Positions 12,895 through 25,854 of a stretch of 64,000 nucleotides of DNA are shown here, one piece after another (the stretch's first letter is position 1; each line of letters opens with the position of its first letter). Below the pieces are notes generated by a model. It did no database searches, had not been told where the DNA came from, and saw only the letters and a list, made by a program, of their open reading frames with translations. Source of the DNA: Poecilobothrus nobilitatus (taxonomy: Eukaryota > Arthropoda > Insecta > Diptera > Dolichopodidae); the NCBI GenBank assembly GCA_947095535.1, contig OX352774.1, forward strand, positions 180,356,200 through 180,420,199, written 5' to 3'. A program made the translations under genes and the position numbers.

Positions 12895-13320
12895 ACAATG
12901 AGGGATACGTATCGTGATACAGCCATTTAACGTATTGAGTCCAAAAACGATTTCTTCGTTTCGCTTTACGCAACCTTGGTTGGATTTATCCTATAGGTCT
13001 TCCTCCATATGAAGCTAGACTTTCTTAAATTTATTTGAACTTCCTCCAGTCATGCCTTCCAGTGGCGCATATCATATTCGTTTAGATTGTTCGTAGTGAT
13101 ATCAACTCCCATTCTATTCGCGAAAAAATGAGGTATAGAGAAAATCTGAATAAATTGAGATCGGTGGAATTTTTAATGTGTCACACCACTCTAGCTTGCG
13201 GCAAATGTGAGTCTATTTCGCGTATGTTGAGAGGGACTAATTCAAGGTCTGAGCTCTGTGATATTAACGTTAAGAAATAATTTATTCTGAGTCAGATTTT
13301 ACGCGAATATGGTAAATTCT
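12895..13320 (+). mobile_element. Jockey-like LINE, C-terminal fragment (right half of the split element)
   Basis: From 12939 one frame gives 29 codons that include QKRFLRFALRNLGW and IGLPPYEARLS, a hallmark of the jockey-group region after the RT. Further blocks follow in shifted frames: VVISTPILFAKK near 13100, then CHTTLACGKCESISRMLRGT and LCDINVKK near 13180-13280. They are in the order expected for the C-terminal end. Together with the RT fragment at 10200 they fit one LINE interrupted by the inverted-repeat element. Confidence 0.8.
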
Positions 13321-16300
13321 CGTAGTCTGCATGATTAATCTCTCATTGCAATTTGACTTACATGTTTGCAATGCTAGATTCTTTTTTTTGCTGTTTACAT
13401 TTTTTTTTTTTTCATTAAACTTAATTAATTAGTATACCATTAATAACAACACTAACATTAATAAGTAGTTACTAACAGTGGTAATAACCAATAAGTATTA
13501 AGTTTTTCTAACATCTAATATAATTTACTTACATACTAACCAACGCTTGTAAATAGGGAGTTTTTTTGTTAATAATTGTGATAGTTTACTAAATTAACAA
13601 CATAATTGATGCTTATTGCTTGGTTTAAGCAAATGTCTGATACAAAATTTTAAAGTTAGCAAAATTTTATTCATTTTTTTTTAAACAAAGTGGCACTGAC
13701 ATATAGGTATGTGTTAATTGACAAAAAAAATGAAAACAATAATTTTGATTATAAACTTTTCTTTAGTTGCTATTCGAATTATTAAAAATTCGTAACCAGT
13801 GTTTGAACAGGGTAAAGGGTTGTAAATGAGTGGACTCATTTGGCAAACTCAACTCATCGTTCAACTCAAATGATTAATGCGCTCACAATTTGAGTGATGT
13901 ATATGAGCAGAGTATATACCTCGAGCGGACTCAAGTGTAAGCGTACTTAACGTTTGTACATCAAACAGCCGCCACAAGGTTGAGGAGCGGTCTAAAATTT
14001 CGGGTTGAGTGTGAGTTGAGCACGACTCAAATCAATATCAATTTAAAGATTTTTTTTTTAAAATAATAAATAAAATAAAGAAATAAAATTTTTTTTTTTA
14101 AATATTTCTTTTCAACTGAACCGCGACTCACATCAATTAATAGGGCAAGAAGTGCAGAGAGTAAAAGCTTAATAGTGGGTCAGCTTTTAACAAATTTACA
14201 CGTCTTATGTAAAAACAATAGTGGGCCAACTATAAATCGTGAAATAACATAAAAACCATTTATTTTATTCAATTTGGTTTATTTTAATATAAAATTCGGC
14301 ATATTTTAGTAAATATTTCATAACGAAAACATGTAATGAAAATTGTTAAAAATGGGCATTTTTTCGAAAAAAAAAAACAAAATAATAAGAACAAAAAAAA
14401 TCTTTTAAAATTAAATTTTATTGTCATTATTGTTTAAATATATGCGAGGCTCGATTGCAGTTCTCTCACAATTACATTCATGTATTTTCAGTTCTTGGCC
14501 AGTTTACTTAGGTCTTGAACTGAAGTAAAAAATAAATTTTATTCTGGCAAAGTGACTAATTGGCAAGGTTTATGTAAACGACAATAATTAAATTTATAAC
14601 AATGATAATTTATAAACATTCCATAATTGAAGTTTCAGTAAAGTAATATTTTTGGAATTCTTGTCTTCCTTAAAATTATATTAACTAAAAGAAATATCGA
14701 GTATTTTATTATTTTTTCAAACTTTTAGTTAAAAAATTAGTCGGCCAGAAATTGAAATAAAAAAAGTTGAAATATAAAGAAAAATAAGGCAGACTGTAAA
14801 CCAATGGTTTTTAAAAACGCACATTTTCAAAAAATAGTAGAACAAAACCTGTTTAGAATTGTGACTTGCACAAAAATTTGAATTTTTTTTTAGAATTTCA
14901 TATAATACGAAAAAATGTGAAAATATGATTATTTTTAAACTTTTAGGAGCTTTAAGTCCGGAAGTAACTAAGAAAAACTGTTGGCACATGTAAAAATATA
15001 TTGTTGAAGCTTTAGTTTTAATGTCTTGCCGAAGAAAAATGTGTTACAGATATTTAAAAATTGCAAATTTTATTTTTTATACTAATACTAGCTAATACTT
15101 TATACTAATTTTCTAAGGAAACTTATACTAATTCTAAAAGGTCTTTCTTCAAAATTTCAATTCATTCTATCTAAAAGCGTCCCGGAGTTATGAAGATAGA
15201 AAACTCATGCAAAATTTGGTTTTTACATAACGGTAAATTCAAATATTAAATAAAAAAAAATTGTATAATTTTGATAAGTATTGATTTATGTATAAAGGTA
15301 AAAAAAATACAGTCGAATGGTGTTTTCAGATTGAATAACTGTTAAGTAGAACATGCGATATACGAATTTGAAAATTGGGCTTTTCAAAGGTTGAAGGGGC
15401 TGTAGCTCCGCAATGGATTCGGCTATATGAAAAAGTTGTTCTACAACATTAATTTTTTCATGAGACTTACCCATTTCCATCTTCAACATACGGACGAATA
15501 GAGTGAAACTAATAAGCACATTTTTTAAAATTTTTTTTGGAAATGTGCTAAAAATTGTTGTAGACTCGATCTCAGACTCCAATAATTTATTATTTTCAAA
15601 CTATTTATCCTTTACTTAGCATAATAAGAATAAAATTTGAATGAACCTTGATAAAGCTTCTGACGAGATTATTTATTCTCGTATAAGTAAAGATTATGTT
15701 ACATCATTTCTTTTTTGTAATTAACACTTCTGTTTTTAGGATCAATATTGCAATTTATAAGAAGAAAATTAAGTTAATTTTCATTTATTTATTATTTTTG
15801 TCTATATTGAATAATTTGTTTAAGTTCTTATTTGAAAGTTTTTTTTTTTTTTTTTTGTTAAAATATTAAGTTTAAATTAGTTAGTTATTTTTTATAATAA
15901 ATATATATATGTATGTATGTAGGTAAAATAAGTACAAATATTAAAAAGCACTAGTAATGTGCCTTTTTATTTTATTTCAAACTGAAAATTGGTAAATATT
16001 GAATTCCTTAATAATTATGTTGATTTCAATAAATGTAATAATATAGTATCTCAATACAAATTATTAAAGGCTTAAACACGGTCTCAGTATAATCATAATT
16101 CCTGAACGAAATTTGTAGAGTTCGCCAAGATCTTTTCAATATTACTCCACATGATGATATTCTTATATAAAGAAATCCCCATAAAACTTATAAAGGACTA
16201 AATGGGCTACTCCGGACCCGTAAAGCTATCATTTCCGAATTTCTGGGTGATTATACGAACCAATCCTATCAAATGCTTTTCATCGCAAGCCTCTAACACA

Positions 16301-17176
16301 TTTAGAAGTGCTTCATCTTTGTGATACATGAGTGAGCCTATCTATACGACACGCTATAATTTTAATGAATTTGAGTTAATATGATTTGCATTCAGCTTAA
16401 AATTTGGATCCGTTCAACCTATGAGCGCATCTGTCGCTCAACATTAATTTCATTCAATATTTAGGTCCACTCAACCTGTGAGTTTAGCGAAGACTTGAGT
16501 CGAAATTTAAGCTTTTCCAATACAACCGTGATTTCAAGTCATTTTATTAGTGTAGTAAATAGAAGCAGTTAATTCGTTGTGTATAAATTCTTTGATAACT
16601 CAGCAAATTCTTTAGCAGATTAACGATTTCACAATATTGGATTGTATTTAAATCTCAAGTTTGAAATACTGGATAAATTTTTTTAATATGCAATAAAAAG
16701 TTTATATGTATATAAATTAAACAATTTTGATTTAAAAACAAGAAAATTTTTTTTTATTATACATAATCGAACTATACAGTAAAAACTTTTTGTAAAAAAT
16801 ATATAAAATGTTCTAAAAAAAATTTTCTATAAATGGATGGAATTGTTTTAAGTTTATTTTTTTCGGTTTGTTTACTTTAGTATTACCTTCCTTTTATGTC
16901 TTTGTTTTGATTGTTTTCTAGGACTGAAATTCTTAAGTATTAATTCTTAACTAAATTATATGAAAAATCTTAAAATGTATTCGAGGCACTTAATTTAGAA
17001 ATGTTTATAATTTGGAATATCTTGGAAAATCAATTTTCTAAATAATCGTGTAAAATTTATACTTTTATGATGTTAGTTGTATTGTTTGTTTTTTTTTTTT
17101 TAATCTTTATCTAATTTTTTTTTTTTTTTGAGCATATTCTATTCTTATTATTTAATTAAATTAAATTTATTGAAGT
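13321..17176. other. Intergenic DNA with unidentified moderate-complexity segments
   Basis: No gene supported. The segments 13800-14030 (many TGAGT/ACTCA words), 14700-15200 with 15360-15560, and 16080-16520 are less AT-rich than their surroundings. They look like old repeats, but no family or coding frame could be assigned. The minus-strand ORFs at 14729 and 15286 lie inside such repeat-like DNA and have no recognisable domain. The right end is presumably Ly6 gene A 3' UTR. Confidence 0.45.
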
Positions 17177-17806
17177 TTAGTTTTCACTCGATAATAAATA
17201 TGCCATTGAAAAAATCAACAACGTACTTATAAATATAGTATTTTTGTTTGGTATATGTTGTCCACCTGTATTACAACCATCTTTACTACTGCACGTACAA
17301 TATTCCATAAATATATTATAGCTGCCTGTTCTCATTAAACAAAAACGTTCATCCAATTCGATGCCAGGTTCACCCATGTAAGCACAACTTCTAAAATATC
17401 TCCATTTACCATGAACTAAAATTAACACATTATATAATTTAAATATTATTTTAAAAGTTAATTCAAATTACATTTTTGTCTGATTTTACGACACATGGAT
17501 GCTTTAGCACCAGGTAAATGAGATAATTCTGGTTCTTGACTGCAATCTTTTATAGCTAATGTACTATTATCAAATGGATCAGCACATTTTGGATCATTAT
17601 CTGAACGACAATCCCAGCATTTTATTGTATAAACTAAAACAAATGCAAAAACAAAAAACAGCAAAATATTTAATCATTAAACATTTTTAATTTGATGTGA
17701 TCTATGAATTATGTATTTTAAATTTTTATATGTATTTTTTACCTGTGTGGCTAATACATATAACAACGGTAATACAAATAATTAATTTATTTAAATTAAA
17801 CTCCAT
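17177..17806 (-). CDS. Ly6/uPAR three-finger domain protein, gene A (three exons)
   Basis: Secreted or GPI-anchored Ly6/uPAR-fold protein of the insect family that includes quiver/sleepless and crooked neck-like (crok, bero) members. These act at the cell surface in septate junctions, channel modulation or signalling; which role applies here is unknown. Structure: complement(join(17177..17415,17472..17633,17743..17806)), 154 aa, all junctions GT-AG. Exon 1 is a signal peptide ending CISHTG. Exon 2 has YTIKCWDCRSDNDPKC, then DCSQ and ASMCRKI. Exon 3 has GKWRYFRSCAY, ERFC, MEYCTCSSKDGCNTGG and a hydrophobic tail (IFISTLLIFSMAYLL) fitting a GPI-attachment signal. Ten cysteines in Ly6 order are present. 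It is paired head to head with gene B. Confidence 0.88.
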
Positions 17807-17937
17807 TATTAATTATTTAGAAGTTAAAAATTTAAAATTAATAAAATATGTTACAATTTCGGATAAAAAAACAATTTCGGATCCGCCCTAGCGAAAAGGT
17901 TTAAATTATGACAGTCGACAGATTTCATAAATAAACT

Positions 17938-17954
17938 AAACTGTGTTATCGACA
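17938..17954. promoter_or_regulatory. DRE-like motif between divergent Ly6 genes
   Basis: TATCGACA at 17947-17954 differs by one base from the DRE consensus TATCGATA. It lies within AAACTGTGTTATCGA, shared exactly with the segment upstream of ESS2 at 7245. It is 132 bp upstream of the gene A start codon. Weak evidence for a promoter element. Confidence 0.35.
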
Positions 17955-18426
17955 AACATGGTTGCGCTCAAAACTATTTTAACAAAAATAACAATTTAAG
18001 TTTACACAATCTATGAAAATTTAGAAAAACGGTGTAATAGGCTTATATATATTCTTATTAGTTATTTATTACTTATTATTATAAATATGTATTACAATTT
18101 TTAAAAACTTTGTATACAAGTATATAAAATAATAATAATGACTAATGAGTATATTTGTTGAGTTGTTTTTTTTTTAAATAAAAACAAGTTTCAATAAATA
18201 AAATAAAAATAATTTTTTTAGACATTATTTAAGTTTTTGATTCATTGTTGTGGATAATAAGGAAAATTTTGGAACAGCTTTGTTATTTGCCTTTGTAATT
18301 GATTTACTTTCTTGTTTTCAAAAAATGTTCAATATGAAATCAAAAATTATTTTTTTCGCGCACAATGATCCGGCACCGGGCACGTTTTTGTAAGGAATTT
18401 CAATTCATTTTTTTTACTATTATAAG

Positions 18427-18469
18427 CAAGACCACCTACATATATACTGTCAGTATATAGGTGGTCTTG
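18427..18469. repeat. Short inverted repeat (hairpin) between Ly6 genes
   Basis: CAAGACCACCTA...TATACTG is followed after a tiny loop by CAGTATATAGGTGGTCTTG. The arms pair over about 19 bases, with a 4-base ACAT-type insertion in the left arm. It could be a MITE remnant or a transcribed hairpin. Confidence 0.6.
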
Positions 18470-18863
18470 TTAATCTCAATTTATGTTGGCTCAAAATAAC
18501 AAATCTAGATTAAAAACAGCGGATGTATAAATTCTCAAATTCTGACTGAATCAGTTTTATGTTCATTTGACGCAAACGTTTTACAGCTAAATTATTTTAT
18601 AGTATATATAAATAAATAACATGTTTTATTACTAACTATAAAAATTTTGAATCAGACATTTTTTTTCGAAAAGACAATAACAATTAAATTCTTGAAAATG
18701 ACGCTAGCGTAAGTTTAAACTGTTTTTGACATTTTATGTCGACTGACATTAAATATGACATCTTTGAAAAAACAAGTGTTTTTGTTTTTAATTAGATCTT
18801 AATTACAATTTGTTACTTCTTTTCTTTTATTTTTAAATTTAAATTGGTTATAAACTTATAAAA

Positions 18864-19479
18864 ATGGATATTTATAAGCAAGTTATAATTTTAGGAGTAA
18901 TACTGTTATCAGTGTTTATAGGCCAAGGTAAATAATAATATGTTTTATATAAAACAAAGGGCGTTGTCCTAATTTCTTAAAATATCTTCATTTCTATAAA
19001 ATTTTTATTTTTTTTTGTTTCAGTACTTTCGGTTAGATGTTACCAATGCTCTTCAGCAACAGATCCAAAAGGTGTTGATAGTTGTGGTGCTTATAAAAGA
19101 TTTAATAAATCGGAACACATTCCTATTGAATGTAATAGTGATGAATCACATATGCCTGGATCATTTTGTATGAAAATTGTTCAACAAAGTCCAAAAGGAT
19201 TTATTTGTATGTTTAATTTTTAATTTCCATAATTCTATTTTATGTTTAAATCAATTACTTATTTTAGGGGATGGCAGGTGGCGTCAAGTTATAAGACGAT
19301 GTGCCTCAGTTGCTGAAACTGGTGTTACAGGTGTATGTAATTGGGGTGTTTATGAAAACGGTGTATTTTGGGAAGAATGCTATTGTTCTGATGATAGTTG
19401 TAATAGTTCAAATCTATTAAAAATATCATTTTGCTCAATACTAATAGGTCTAATTTACAATCTAATATTGAATCGTTAG
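18864..19479 (+). CDS. Ly6/uPAR three-finger domain protein, gene B (three exons)
   Basis: Second member of the insect Ly6/uPAR family, read as join(18864..18927,19024..19206,19268..19479), 152 aa, all junctions GT-AG. Exon 1 (64 bp, ending after one base of a codon) encodes a signal peptide, MDIYKQVIILGVILLSVF. Exon 2 carries VRCYQCSSATDPKGVDSC, ECNSDESHMPGSFCMKIVQ and ends in phase 1. Exon 3 has DGRWRQVIRRCASV, VCNWG, ECYCSDDSCNSSN and a hydrophobic end that fits a GPI signal. Ten cysteines in Ly6 order are present. Exon 1 length and both intron phases are identical to gene A, so the two arose by an inverted duplication. Sequence divergence is large, so the event is old. Its molecular partner is unknown. 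Confidence 0.9.
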
Positions 19480-22079
19480 TGTTTTGAAAAGAATATAAAA
19501 GAAACTCATAAAATTTTCAAATATTAAAATTTTATAATTAGTATGTAGTGAAATTCATCCGTCCAATATATATAAGAAAATAATTTTAGTTTGTATATCA
19601 AAAAGGTAAAATACATAATCAGATAGATGTAAAGGCTAAAACAAAAAAATACTTATACAAAAACAAAATTAGTGCCTTATCAAAATTGTTAAAAAGTTAA
19701 AGGATTAAGATTGAAAACGCACAAAACTTGAATCGTATTGAGACTACCATTCACTTTATTATGGTAAATATAAAAATGAGTGATTAAATTTTTTTCAATA
19801 TTTTATTTAAAATTTTGTCAAAAACTTTTGCATTGATAACAAAACAATTTAGGTTCTTATATTATGACAGAATTAGGTTTATTAAAATTAAATTTTTTGG
19901 TCAAAATCTAATATTTGTAAAATATGTATGCATGCATGTATATATGGGTATGTTATCTGTCAAAACCATGACGTATGGCATATCTAAAAGACTTCCTACG
20001 ATGCGATAGCAATTTTTTTTCAATTCTAAATTTGCCTTCAAAGAGTATCAGGCCTTTGGTTTTTTTTTGTTTTTTTCGGTAGAATTTTAAATATTAATAA
20101 TCAAAAAAATAAGTAACACATTTAATTTAAATGCAATAGAATTCGTTGTTTTAAATAGAATGCATTCGAGGACAAAACAGTTTACCTAACAGTATAGTTA
20201 AATTTACTATATTACTATATAAGGTTTTTCGGTTCGATGAAGCTTTCATCAAAGCTTTGTAATGAGATAGGAACGTTAATATAGGTAATTTAAATAATTA
20301 AATCATAAAATAATTCTCACATTTTTCAATTTAAATTTTTTTGATCGCCAAATCAATTTCGTTTCTAAAAGTTTTTAAAAGTTAACAACCTGAAACGTTT
20401 TGAATCGTATTAAAGTACTACATTTGGTTTCATTTCACGTTTGCATTTTAAATGCGTTTTCAATCATGTTCCATTTGTTTATTTTTAGATTTCATTTTGT
20501 TCTTCTATTGAGATATTAGTTTCACAAATTTTTTATTAAGTTTTAAAAAGTTTTTTTTTGTAATTTTTTTAAAAATTTAAATTTAAGATACAAAATATTA
20601 TTAATTATTTTTGTCTTAATATTAAAAATTTCAAACAAAAACTTGTGTTTTATTTTTAATAAGAAAAGATAAAAGTCAAAGGTAAAATAAAAAAATTAAA
20701 TAGCCAAAATTTTGCAAAAATAAAATTAATATTTTAAAATTGTTCTTGCTTAATTGTTTAATTTGAAATCAAAGCAGTAAAATCACTTATACAGCAACGA
20801 TCAATCTACCTGTTGAACAAATTTTTTACATTAATTTCATATTTAATTCATCTAGATACATAATTCATACAATAAGTGAATCTACTTCTTTGCTTTCAAC
20901 CATTACTCAGGGCTTAATATTCCAATGTTTTACTCGATTTGTTAATTAACACCAAAAAACTCTAGTAGAAATTGAGTGAACACAACCAACGGGAATGTAA
21001 AGAAAACTTTTGATTCGAATCGTATCATAACAAAAATAATATAACGAATCGAAGAATCTATAGTAGGAATATAATAATAGATTATAGGATTACAACCAAT
21101 AGATCAATGTACAAAATTACTACTATAAACTAATTAGCGACTGCACATATTAAATTTATTCAGCAACAAATATTAATCATGAGCTAAGTATAGCTAAGTT
21201 TGGCTAAGTAGAACAACATTATAGAAAATATACAAGTATTCGTGAACAAGTTTGTTCGAATTTTTTACAGAAGCGTTTGGCTAAATCAACAAAATGATTT
21301 TAACTCGTTTAAACAATTACATTCTATTATTGGTGCAAAGTACTAAAATTTTTATTTTTTAAGCATGCGGATAGAATCCTTGACATAAAACTTATGTTAA
21401 AAAGTAAATAAAAGAAATATGAATAACTAAGGCTTATTACAAAAATTTTAAAACGAAAATTTGTTATCGGTTGATTTGTTAATTGTTAAATTTTTAATTT
21501 TGGAACATACGAGTTAAAAAAATCTCCTTCGTTTATGAACACCTGGGTCAATTATAAAAGTCTACAAAAATTTGGCTTTTTTTCTGATTTACTAATATTC
21601 ATATACAAATCAGTTTTCGTTATCATGAATTGACGAATGAATTCGTTTGAGATTCATACGTGTATAGTGTATACATTTGTAGTTTGTATGTATGTATATA
21701 AAAATTTTAAGCTTTTTGTGAGAAACGTAAGTATCTTAACTGCAGGTTGATTAATAAACATCGATCGAAAATGAGTAGAATAATTTAAAAAAAATTTTTG
21801 TCATATAAAACAGTCCGAAAAAATGGCTGTCTAAGTATAATTGAAATGAATTTAATTGTATATATGCTCATCAAAAATATATCCCGACATTACGTTGAAT
21901 TTCATCATTTACATAGTCAAAGTACAGAAAGTTGACTTTTCTTTAATGAAGTCAAAGATGGGCAAAGAAATATTTTTTTACTTTTATTTTTAAGAAGTTC
22001 CCTACTTCAGGAGCCAGAAGTCGGATCGATGTGATTTAAAAAACCTAGTCCCCGATACTGTAAAATAGAAATAAAATCC
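19480..22079. other. AT-rich intergenic DNA, no gene seen
   Basis: The left end is probably gene B 3' UTR. A 64-codon plus-strand ORF at 19815 has no recognisable domain. I see no conserved coding blocks. Confidence 0.5.
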
Positions 22080-22460
22080 AACCCCTTTAAGCAAAATCTC
22101 CCGAACATTAGAAGGAGTAACATGAGCATCTTCAAAAGTTTCAGAAAACGATATTCGGAATTCGGTTTAAAAAAAAATAAATTTATATTTAAAAGAAACT
22201 GAAAATTTGGAGATTTTAGAAAACCCACAAAGAATATTTAATGGAGATGAAACTGATTTTGTTCTTTGTCCTAAAACGGGAAAAGTCGTGGCGGAAAAGG
22301 GAGCAAAAAACGTGTATGAAATAGATAGGGGTGCTTCTAAAGAAAATCTCACGGTAATGTTTACGTTCTCGGAAGATGGAAATATACCCCACCAATGATC
22401 ATATTCACATTAAAGGATACCTAAAAAAATTTCAGAGTCGGTACCAAAATAACGATGTAG
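22080..22460 (+). mobile_element. Pogo/Tigger-type DDE transposase remnant
   Basis: The frame through 22207-22395 reads NPQRIFNGDETDFVLCPKTG, then KGAKNVYEIDRG and KENLTVMFTFSEDGNIP. This is the first catalytic-aspartate block (N-x-DET) of pogo-superfamily DDE transposases and what follows it. One base is missing after NIP, and the family pattern resumes in the next frame as PPMIIFTLKDT. Upstream, SNMSIFKSF near 22120 fits the preceding segment. Only about 130 codons remain, without the other catalytic acids or visible terminal repeats. Confidence 0.82.
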
Positions 22461-25400
22461 AAGTTTTGAAAGCAAACGGACACAGTGATTGACTAATAAG
22501 CAAATTTTTCAATTTTTTTTTTAAAATATGCTAAGAATAAAAAAAAAAAAGCAAAATTTATATTGAAGACATAATGAATAACAAATTAATTTCATAATTT
22601 TTAAACAAGATCAATTTCAATTTTAAACTTCCAAAACTTATTTTGTTCCGTTTTGTCTTTTCTTCCAATTATTTTCCTTTCATTATACAAGAATAAATTA
22701 AGCGTATACATAAATTTTTTTCTAATCCTATTAAATTTTTTTATTTGTTATTATCTATGTTTGCAGTATTAGGTATTTACTTTTATGTATGACCCAAACA
22801 TATTTAGCCTTTAATCTATATTAATAAAATACTAATAAATATATATATATATATATATTATATTAATTATATTTATTATCTGTTTTAAAATATATGAAAA
22901 AATAAAACACAATCAATTATAAATAATTACGTTTATTTAATAATAATTTTCTTTTTTTAAACATAGCCTCTTATGTTAAATTTTTTTTTTTGTTTTTGTT
23001 ATTTAATACATGTATATATATTTTTAATTAATTTTTTTTTTTTTATTTTTTATTGTTTTTTTTTTTTTATTTAATTTTAAATTTAAAATTTTTGATTATT
23101 TAATTCATCTTTTTATTTGATTTATAACATATATAAACATTTTTTTATTTATTTATTTGTTTTTTCTTGTTTTAATAAATTTAAAAAAATTTATTTAAAT
23201 GATCTTTTTTTTTTTTCTTTTTTTAAGTTTTTCCTTTTTATTTTTTTAATTTTAACTTTATTTAATTAATATTTAATAATTTCACTAAATATTCAACATC
23301 TAACAATTACTTAATTTTCAACAGTTTTATTTAAATAATTTTTTTTTTTTTTTTTTTTAATTATATATAAAATTATATATTAATTATTATGTATATATAT
23401 ATATGTATATAAAATTATTAATTATATCAAAATATGATATAAATAAATAATAATATGTATTTAGTGAAATATACATATACAATTTTTATGTATTTAATGA
23501 ATATATATTATATATAACAGTATGAAATTTTTCTCAAATATATGTATGTACTTATAATCCTTTTAATAAAATTTACACTTAATTATTTCATTAATATAAA
23601 TTGGTTATTTTTGCCACAGTGTTTTTAGCAGTCACTATATATTCATTTAAATGGAATTAATTTAGCTGTTTTATATATATATATATATATATTTTGTTTT
23701 TGTAACAAAACGATTAAAAAATTTGTTCGCTTGTTAAATATGTATATATAAATAATATATATTAATTTTTCCATTTTTTTTTTTTTTTACATTATTTAAC
23801 ATTAAATTAATATATTTTTATAAATTTCCTTAAAAATTATCCTTATAAAACATTAAAATTTTTTTTATATGTTTTTATAGTTAATTCATATACATACATA
23901 TTAAATGAATCATGAATTAATTAATTTTTAATTATTAGGATCTTGATTTTTTATAACATTTTTATTATACAAATACAAAAATGTATGTATGTATATACTT
24001 AATTTATATATATAAATAAAAGAGTGTCCAAAAACTGAAAATCTAAAATAAATTAAACTATGTATTAATAAGAAAAAAAAAAAATGAAAGGATTAAAATT
24101 TTATCCTTTTATTGTATGTATACGTATATATATTTAAGTTCTATTTTTTTGAAATTAATAGTAATGTATTTAATATTATGGATTTCCATTCTTTGAACAC
24201 TTCCTATAGGTATATATAATTATCTATTATATTATTATTATTTATTATAAATTTTACGTGTTAACTATAAATTAAATTTGTTGTTTTAATTTTTTCAATT
24301 ATTTTAATTACAACTAAGAATAAATAAACCAAATCATTATTTTTTTTTTTTTTTTAATAAATCACAATTTAGCATGGAATAATAAACTATTAATTATTAT
24401 TAATTATTTTTTTTTTTATTTATTCAAAATTTAATGTTTAATGGTTTTTTTTTTTTTACTTTGGTGGGTTTTCTAATTTGTTTTTTTTTTTTTTGAATTT
24501 TTTCTATTATAATTGAAACTATTATAATAGTGGATAATGGTGGGATGTATAAATTAATTTTTAATATATATAAGTATAATTAATTGGGTGGGGATATTAA
24601 AAGATGGGTTAATTTTAATGGAGTTGATGGTTTTATATATGTAGATGTAATAAAAGTAAACGAATCCTTTAAAATTTATTATTTTATTGAATTAAAATTT
24701 TTTTATTTTCGTTTATAGTATATGCAACTGGATATTCGAATATAGCTTATATAGTTTTCTTAAAGACAACAAATATTAAAGATCTTTTCGATTGCTATAA
24801 TTTATTTTTATCCATGAATAAAAGTGAATACAATTTTTTAGAATTAATAAATATGGTATTACCATATTATTCATAAAAATTTTCGATAATAGCTAATATT
24901 TCGATATTTAGACAATATTGCTTCAAACAAATCCTTTTTTTGTATCCTTATATTGTATAATGTAATATGTATGTTTAAAATTTGTTTCGAAAATAGAATA
25001 GTTGAATAGAGAATATTATTAAATTTAATCATTAATTAAAATAAAGAAAAATTAACAAAAAGTAGTTATTTTTAGGTGGTTAATCTAATTTAGAAATGAG
25101 TCTTTTAATTTTTGATTAATTAAACGATATATGCTCATTCTTCGCATAATATTGTGTAAAATAGTGTTACGAAATTGAATTTGTTTATAAAAAAACAATA
25201 AGTTATCCTATATAGGATGTAACATTTTTTAAACAACTCTTGGTTATCTTGGAAAAGTGAAACGTGCATGTAAATAGTTTTCTTATATTACCTTTCACAT
25301 ATTTGTATTTATGGGTTGTAGTAGAACGGTTGGATAAAAATGCTCGTATCTCATAATCAAGTTTTTTTTAAAATCTTGTTTCTTAACATCTCGTTTTTTT

Positions 25401-25854
25401 CTTGTTTTCGTTTTTATTTTTGAAATTAAATTTGGCCGGCCAATAAAAATTCAAAATTCGATTTTAAAAGTTTTATGCCATAATTCGAATGTACAAAATC
25501 GAGAATTTCATAATTCGGAATAAATCTAGACGAAAAATTAAATTTAATCAACAAAAGTATAGGTTGGTTAAATCTTAAATATATATATGTATTTACATAT
25601 TATATATTGTGAAAAAGGTTATAACCCTGATTTTGTAAATATACTATAAAACCGCTCCTAATTATTTATCGTTTTTATTGTTTTTTTTTTTTTTTTGTAT
25701 TTTCTAAAAAAAAGCAAGATTAAAACAAAGAAAGAGAATTAGCGAGATAAAAAAAAAGAAAAGATTTTGACAAACGAGATTTTAAAGAACGAAATTGTGA
25801 ATACAAGCATTCGTAGCGCTCCCATTTTAAAATTATTCACGAAAAAGAGTTATA
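22461..25854. other. Low-complexity AT-rich DNA, T-rich on the plus strand
   Basis: Contains dense poly-T runs, (TA)n tracts (near 22838, 23390 and 23680) and TATGTATG-type runs. No coding region is supported. The strong T-over-A bias on the plus strand is noted as a separate finding. Confidence 0.55.

Larger units (their letters stand above)
17807..18863. other. Shared upstream region of the two divergent Ly6 genes
   Basis: 1057 bp separate the two start codons. The region contains the 15-base word AAACTGTGTTATCGA at 17938, which includes a near-DRE (TATCGACA), and an inverted repeat at 18427-18469. Both genes may share regulatory sequence here, inferred from position. Confidence 0.5.
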
